A stretch of DNA of 64,000 nt from Clostridia bacterium (GTDB lineage: Bacteria; Bacillota; Clostridia; Christensenellales; Aristaeellaceae). Of this stretch, positions 60,641 to 64,000 are shown in pieces. The position numbers and the translations under genes were made by a program. The stretch lies in contig JAGBEX010000019.1 of the NCBI GenBank assembly GCA_017936765.1, positions 1 to 64,000 of the forward strand, in the 5' to 3' direction. The notes below the pieces were generated by a model. It made no database searches, had not been told where the DNA came from, and was given only the letters and a program-made list of their open reading frames with translations. Every line of letters starts with the position of its first letter. Within the stretch, counting starts at the first letter, position 1.

Positions 60641-61543
60641 TCAATCGTCATCTCGGATGCCGTTTTTCCACCGTGCCTGCTCGATCTCCAGGTCCCGGTG
60701 GGTGGCGGTCACCTCGTATTTCAGTTCACGCAGGCTCTGGGCAATGGCCTCGGCAATAGCCACGCTGCGGTGCTGGCCGCCCGTACAGCCAATGCCGATC
60801 ATCAGTCGGTGCTTGCCCTCTTCCTGATAATGGGGCAAAAGGAAGCCCAGCAGGTCGGTGATCTTCTGCATGAATTCCTCCGTCACCGGATGATCCATCA
60901 CAAAATGCCGCACGTCCTCGTCCAGACCGGTTTGATGCCCCAGCCCTTCGATGTAGAAGGGATTGGGCAGGAAGCGCACGTCGTACACCAGGTCGGCCTG
61001 GCGGGGCAGTCCCCGCTTGAAGCCAAAGGACATGACCTCGATGCGCAGGGGGATACTCTCCCCGTCCGTCTTCACAATGGACAAAAGCTTCTTTTGCAGC
61101 TGCTTCGGCTTCAGGTTGGAGGTGTCGATCACATAATTGGCGATCTCCCGCAGGGGCTGCAGGCGCTCCTTCTCCTGGGCAATAGCCTCGGTGAGGCTCA
61201 CCCGGGCGCTGGACAAGGGATGCTCGCGGCGTGTCTCCTTGTAGCGGCTCATCAGCACATCGTCGCTGGCCTCGATGAAAATGGTCTCGATATGGTGTCC
61301 CAGCGTGCGCGCCTCACCGATGAGCCTGCTCACCGCTTCCGCGTCGAAGAACTCGCCGCTGCGCACGTCAACGGCCAGCGCCACCACGCTGGACTGCATG
61401 GCGGTGGATTCGCACACCTCCATGAATTTCACCATCATCATGGGGGGCAGGTTATCCACGCAGAAAGCGCCCATGTCCTCCATGTAGCGGGTGGCCAGCG
61501 TTTTGCCGGCGCCGCTCAGTCCCGTCAATAACAGAAACCGCAA
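60641..61543 (-). CDS. rapZ: RNase adapter / nucleotide-binding protein RapZ (YvcJ)
   Basis: This 300-residue P-loop protein has Walker A GLSGAGKT (residues about 8-15), RREHPLS, and C-terminal IGIGCTGGQHRSVAIAE. In Bacillus YvcJ binds GTP and affects competence; in E. coli RapZ controls amino-sugar synthesis. The Bacillus neighbour yvcK, usually next to yvcJ, is missing here. It lies between murB and whiA with 12-28 base gaps. Confidence 0.95.
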   Translation of the reverse strand: MRFLLLTGLSGAGKTLATRYMEDMGAFCVDNLPPMMMVKFMEVCESTAMQSSVVALAVDVRSGEFFDAEAVSRLIGEARTLGHHIETIFIEASDDVLMSRYKETRREHPLSSARVSLTEAIAQEKERLQPLREIANYVIDTSNLKPKQLQKKLLSIVKTDGESIPLRIEVMSFGFKRGLPRQADLVYDVRFLPNPFYIEGLGHQTGLDEDVRHFVMDHPVTEEFMQKITDLLGFLLPHYQEEGKHRLMIGIGCTGGQHRSVAIAEAIAQSLRELKYEVTATHRDLEIEQARWKNGIRDDD

Positions 61544-61571
61544 GCGATTCCCTCTCTTTCGTATAGCCTGG

Positions 61572-62504
61572 TCAAACAGGAGTCACCGGGGCATCCTCGC
61601 CCAGGATGCGCACCTCCGGCTCCAGCATAATGCCCTTTTGCTCCATAACCACCTGCTGCACATGGGCGATCAGCGCCAGGAAGTCCGCTGCCGTGCCGCC
61701 CTTGTTCACCAGGAAGCCCGCGTGCTTTTCGCTGACCTGCGCCCCGCCGATGGAAGCGCCCCGCAGGCCGCATTCGTCCACCAGCGCCGAGGCATAGCCG
61801 CCCACAGGCCGCTTAAAGGTGCTGCCCGCGCTGGGCAGGGTCAGGGGCTGCTTTTCCGCCCGGCGGCGGTTCAGCTCCACCATTTCCTTGATCAACGCCT
61901 CCCGGTCTGCCCTGGGCAGGCGGCAGGTCACATGGGTCACGATCTTGTTCTCGTCCATCAGGCGGGAGCGGCGGTAGGCAAACTGCATTTCCTCGCCCGT
62001 GTAGGCAAAAGCTTCGCCCGTGAGATCCACACCCTCCACCAGCGTCACCACCTGGGACATTTCCCCGCCATAGGCACCGGCGTTCATGTACACGCCACCG
62101 CCCACCGTGCCGGGGATGCCGCTGGCAAAGGTCAGGCCGCCCAGGCTGTTCTCCGCCGCCGTCATGGCCAGGGAGGAAAGCATCGCGCCCGCCTCGGCGC
62201 GGAGGGTGTCGCCCTGTACCTCAATGCGGCGCATCTCCCGGCAAATGCGGATCACCAGGCCGCGGATGCCGCCATCCTTTACCAGCAGGTTACTGCCATG
62301 ACCCATCAGCGTCACGGGAATGTGCAGCTCGTGGGCTGCCTTCAGCAGCTGCACCAGCTGCTCGGGAGTGGCGGGTTCGGCCAGCAGATCCGCCGGGCCG
62401 CCCAGCCGCAGGGTTGTATATTTCGCCATGGGCGCCATTCGTATAAGCTTCATGCTGCCGTTCAGGCGGCTTTCCAGCGTATTCAAAGCAGTCAAGTCGG
62501 TCAT
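61572..62504 (-). CDS. murB: UDP-N-acetylenolpyruvoylglucosamine reductase MurB
   Basis: This 310-residue FAD enzyme makes UDP-MurNAc for peptidoglycan. FAD-binding segments include TTLRLGGPADLL, GHGSNLLVKDGG, and GLTFASGIPGTVGGGVYMNAGAYGGEM. YRRSRL and PSAGSTFKRP hold the catalytic Arg/Ser, and EPEVRILG the C-terminal Glu. Heads the murB-rapZ-whiA-crh cluster. Confidence 0.96.
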   Translation of the reverse strand: MTDLTALNTLESRLNGSMKLIRMAPMAKYTTLRLGGPADLLAEPATPEQLVQLLKAAHELHIPVTLMGHGSNLLVKDGGIRGLVIRICREMRRIEVQGDTLRAEAGAMLSSLAMTAAENSLGGLTFASGIPGTVGGGVYMNAGAYGGEMSQVVTLVEGVDLTGEAFAYTGEEMQFAYRRSRLMDENKIVTHVTCRLPRADREALIKEMVELNRRRAEKQPLTLPSAGSTFKRPVGGYASALVDECGLRGASIGGAQVSEKHAGFLVNKGGTAADFLALIAHVQQVVMEQKGIMLEPEVRILGEDAPVTPV

Positions 62505-62576
62505 TATCGTACCTCCTGCATTCTATTCTACCGCATTTTTGCCCCGCCATCAAGCAGAAAACCTGTCGAAAACAAC

Positions 62577-62609
62577 AAAAAGTCATGCCAAAATTGACAC
62601 GACTTTTTA
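62577..62609 (-). terminator. Terminator of the VTC-domain gene
   Basis: AAAAAGTC with TG and CA pairs in an imperfect hairpin, then GACTTTTT on the minus strand, four bases past the stop codon at 62,613. Confidence 0.7.
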
Positions 62610-62612
62610 TTG

Positions 62613-63320
62613 CTAAGCCTCCAAATTTTCAAACCGGCGGCACCAGGTGTATTTGCTGATGGCGCTCTGCACCGCGCCGCCGCAGTAAGTGGTGAGCAGG
62701 TCACGGATGTAGGGCGGCATCACCCGGTTGTACTTGACCTCCAGAATGATCTCACCATTGTCGAAGGGCGGCACGGTGGGAACATAGGGATTGAACAGAT
62801 CGGTGGAACGCAGCCCGGTGCGCAGCTGCTTGTCGAAGGTGATGCGCACCTCCTCGGCGGGGTGCAGATACGCCTCGCGCACATAGTCCACCAACACCAC
62901 AGGATGCAGCAGGTTGGTGGTCATTTCGCGGTACACATCGCCCAGCAGGCCGGAGCGGGTGCTTTCCAGCCCGGTGGGGTCAGCCGCCATCAGCTGCTCG
63001 CACAGATCACGCGGGATCGTCAGCGAGCGCTTGGAGATCAGGTTGCCCACCTTGGTCTTGCACTCCAGCTTGATCACCCGATCGGACAGGTTGTAGATGC
63101 GGATGCGATACTTGTCACGCGCCGGATCACCATCCAGCTTGTCATACAGCGCCGTGTCATACACCGTGTCAAAATACAGGCTGCGAATGTGATACTCGTT
63201 GTTCTCATCGCCATTGGGATCGCGCTGCAGCACCTTGTCCAGCGCATTGCGCAGCAAATGATACTGCATCTCATTGATAAAAAACTTCAACTCGTGCCTC
63301 AACGGAATATTCAGTGCCAC
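62613..63320 (-). CDS. VTC-domain polyphosphate polymerase-like protein
   Basis: This 235-residue protein is the stand-alone VTC domain. The conserved basic and acidic residues lie in LRHELKFFI, IRSLYFDT, KYRIRIYN, IKLECKTKVG, ITFDKQLR, ILEVKYN and SKYTWCRRF. In yeast VTC makes polyphosphate; bacterial homologues are poorly studied. It precedes a DUF4956-like gene on the same strand (63689-64000), a frequent bacterial pair. Confidence 0.88.
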   Translation of the reverse strand: MALNIPLRHELKFFINEMQYHLLRNALDKVLQRDPNGDENNEYHIRSLYFDTVYDTALYDKLDGDPARDKYRIRIYNLSDRVIKLECKTKVGNLISKRSLTIPRDLCEQLMAADPTGLESTRSGLLGDVYREMTTNLLHPVVLVDYVREAYLHPAEEVRITFDKQLRTGLRSTDLFNPYVPTVPPFDNGEIILEVKYNRVMPPYIRDLLTTYCGGAVQSAISKYTWCRRFENLEA

Positions 63321-63329
63321 AGTCTCACC

Positions 63330-63690
63330 TCCTACGGTCAGGGCTTCGCCCCGACACCCCGCCAGAGGCTCTGCCTCTGGACTCCGCCCAAGGGGCGCTG
63401 CCCCTTGGGAATCCCTGCTTAAGGGATTTCATCCCTTAAGAATCCCTTTTTGCGATTGACGCTTTGGTTTGCTTTGAGTCGGTCGCGCAAGAAGCGCAAT
63501 GTGCGCAGCTATGCCGCATCCCCCGCGTCGCGGCGCGACCGTACTCGCGCCGTGACCCCTCCTCGGCGATCGCCCTCCCCCACCCTCCCCGAACGGGAGT
63601 CCAGAGGGCCGAACGGCCCTTTGGTGGTGGAGTCCAGAGGAGGCAACGCCTCCTTTGGTCAGGGGATCCCTAAGGGGACAAAGTCCCCTT
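63330..63690. repeat. Hairpin-mosaic intergenic repeat, copy 3
   Basis: This 360-base gap is built of hairpins: CCAGAGGCTCTGCCTCTGG, CCAAGGGGCGCTGCCCCTTGG, TTAAGGGATTTCATCCCTTAA, GCGTCGCGGCGC parts, and CTAAGGGGACAAAGTCCCC. It shares units with the copies at 53.3 and 59.0 kb. No gene here; short open frames are by-products. Confidence 0.75.
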
Positions 63691-64000
63691 AGGCACCCGC
63701 CTCGGTCTGGCAGGCGACGAGGGTGGCGTCGTGGACGCCGTCGATGTTCAGCATGGAGGCCACGAGGTCCTGCTTGTTGTCCAGGCGGACTTCGTAGGTC
63801 ATTTCGGCACCGGCGCGGGTCATGGTCTTGGAGCGCAGGCGGCGCTGCTTCACGGTGCGGCGCAGCTGCTGCTGAATGTCGTACTCGGCGGCCTCGTCAT
63901 AGTGCAGCACCAGCAGGTAGGCATTGGGGTTGGTGAACTTCACGAAGGTCATGGCGAACAGCACCACAGAGATGCCCAGCACCACCACCAGCGCGATGAC
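63689..64000 (-). CDS. DUF4956-like membrane protein, 5' end outside window
   Basis: The minus frame stays open to the window end. The visible 103 residues are the end of a membrane segment (VVVLGISVVLFAMTFVKF) and a soluble tail (ANPNAYLLVLHYDE-like block through TYEVRLDNKQDLVASMLNIDG). This matches the C-terminal region of DUF4956 proteins that accompany VTC-domain proteins. The true start is upstream of the window edge. Confidence 0.78.
   Translation of the reverse strand, partial: VIALVVVLGISVVLFAMTFVKFTNPNAYLLVLHYDEAAEYDIQQQLRRTVKQRRLRSKTMTRAGAEMTYEVRLDNKQDLVASMLNIDGVHDATLVACQTEAGA

Noticed and set aside
63450..63692. Short open frames in the third mosaic repeat
   Set aside because: Arg/Pro/Ser-rich translations of hairpin DNA without ribosome sites.

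Overview
This 64 kb window is chromosomal DNA from a Gram-positive Bacillota (Clostridia-type, probably gut-associated) bacterium. The evidence is a mostly GC-rich genome with AGGAGG-type ribosome sites, sigma-A promoters with 17-base spacers, a whiA-rapZ-crh cluster, a SARP/BTAD regulator, a Cna_B-repeat surface protein and a Gram-positive-style type IV pilus operon. The exact lineage cannot be fixed from sequence reading alone.

Region by region. (1) 1-16.5 kb, minus strand: the 5' 5,508 codons of one giant secreted adhesin-like gene whose 3' end lies outside the window. It has a signal peptide, four InlB-type repeats, about 44 Cna_B modules and at least two DUF11-like modules. Two smaller secreted proteins with long Pro/Glu/Thr-rich stalks and a C-terminal Ig-like domain lie just upstream (16.6-18.3 kb). 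(2) 18.5-24.5 kb, minus: a SARP-type regulator fused to a degenerate GGDEF-like domain, and a compact type IV pilus operon (transglutaminase-like protein, pilC, four pilin-like proteins, pilT) with a strong promoter at 24,464-24,492. (3) 24.6-30.4 kb: a 918-907-residue-class secreted repeat protein, a CE15-type glucuronoyl esterase, and a MATE exporter. (4) 30.4-35.5 kb: a four-helix-bundle gene with an array of small RNA hairpins, followed by a decayed integrative element (parA, parB, small DNA-binding protein, truncated replication-type gene, integrase remnant). The element sits in the anticodon loop of a tRNA-Ser(CGA) gene, splits that gene into two halves, and carries its own complete tRNA-Ser(CGA). 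(5) 35.5-48.6 kb: dnaE, GtrA, HAD phosphatase, an MBL-fold secreted hydrolase, a CofE-like ligase, a YbaK-type deacylase, an M1 peptidase, a GT2-GtrA fusion, a small membrane protein, a NAGPA-type protein, an Lgt-like protein, a GNAT enzyme, DUF896 and DUF1292 proteins. The DUF1292 gene has a structured leader. (6) 48.7-49.1 kb: a gene-free stretch with six DnaA-box-like sites between inverted repeats. (7) 49.1-64 kb, minus: histidine kinase, rarA, DUF1294, lipase, a GT-C-like membrane protein, three tandem M42 peptidases, crh-whiA-rapZ-murB, a VTC-domain protein and the end of a DUF4956-type gene. Three hairpin-rich mosaic intergenic repeats occur at 53.3, 59.0 and 63.3 kb.

How it fits together. 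The left third encodes a cell-surface system: an adhesin of unusual size, stalked secreted proteins, pilus machinery and a secreted esterase. The centre and right are largely housekeeping (replication, cell-wall precursor synthesis, peptide turnover, lipid-linked sugar handling). The most unusual finding is the tRNA-splitting element at 31,077-35,425. The two tRNA halves, 4.3 kb apart, rebuild a perfectly base-paired tRNA-Ser(CGA). The element's own tRNA-Ser(CGA) appears to be the replacement copy, and its integrase is now truncated, so the element looks frozen in place.
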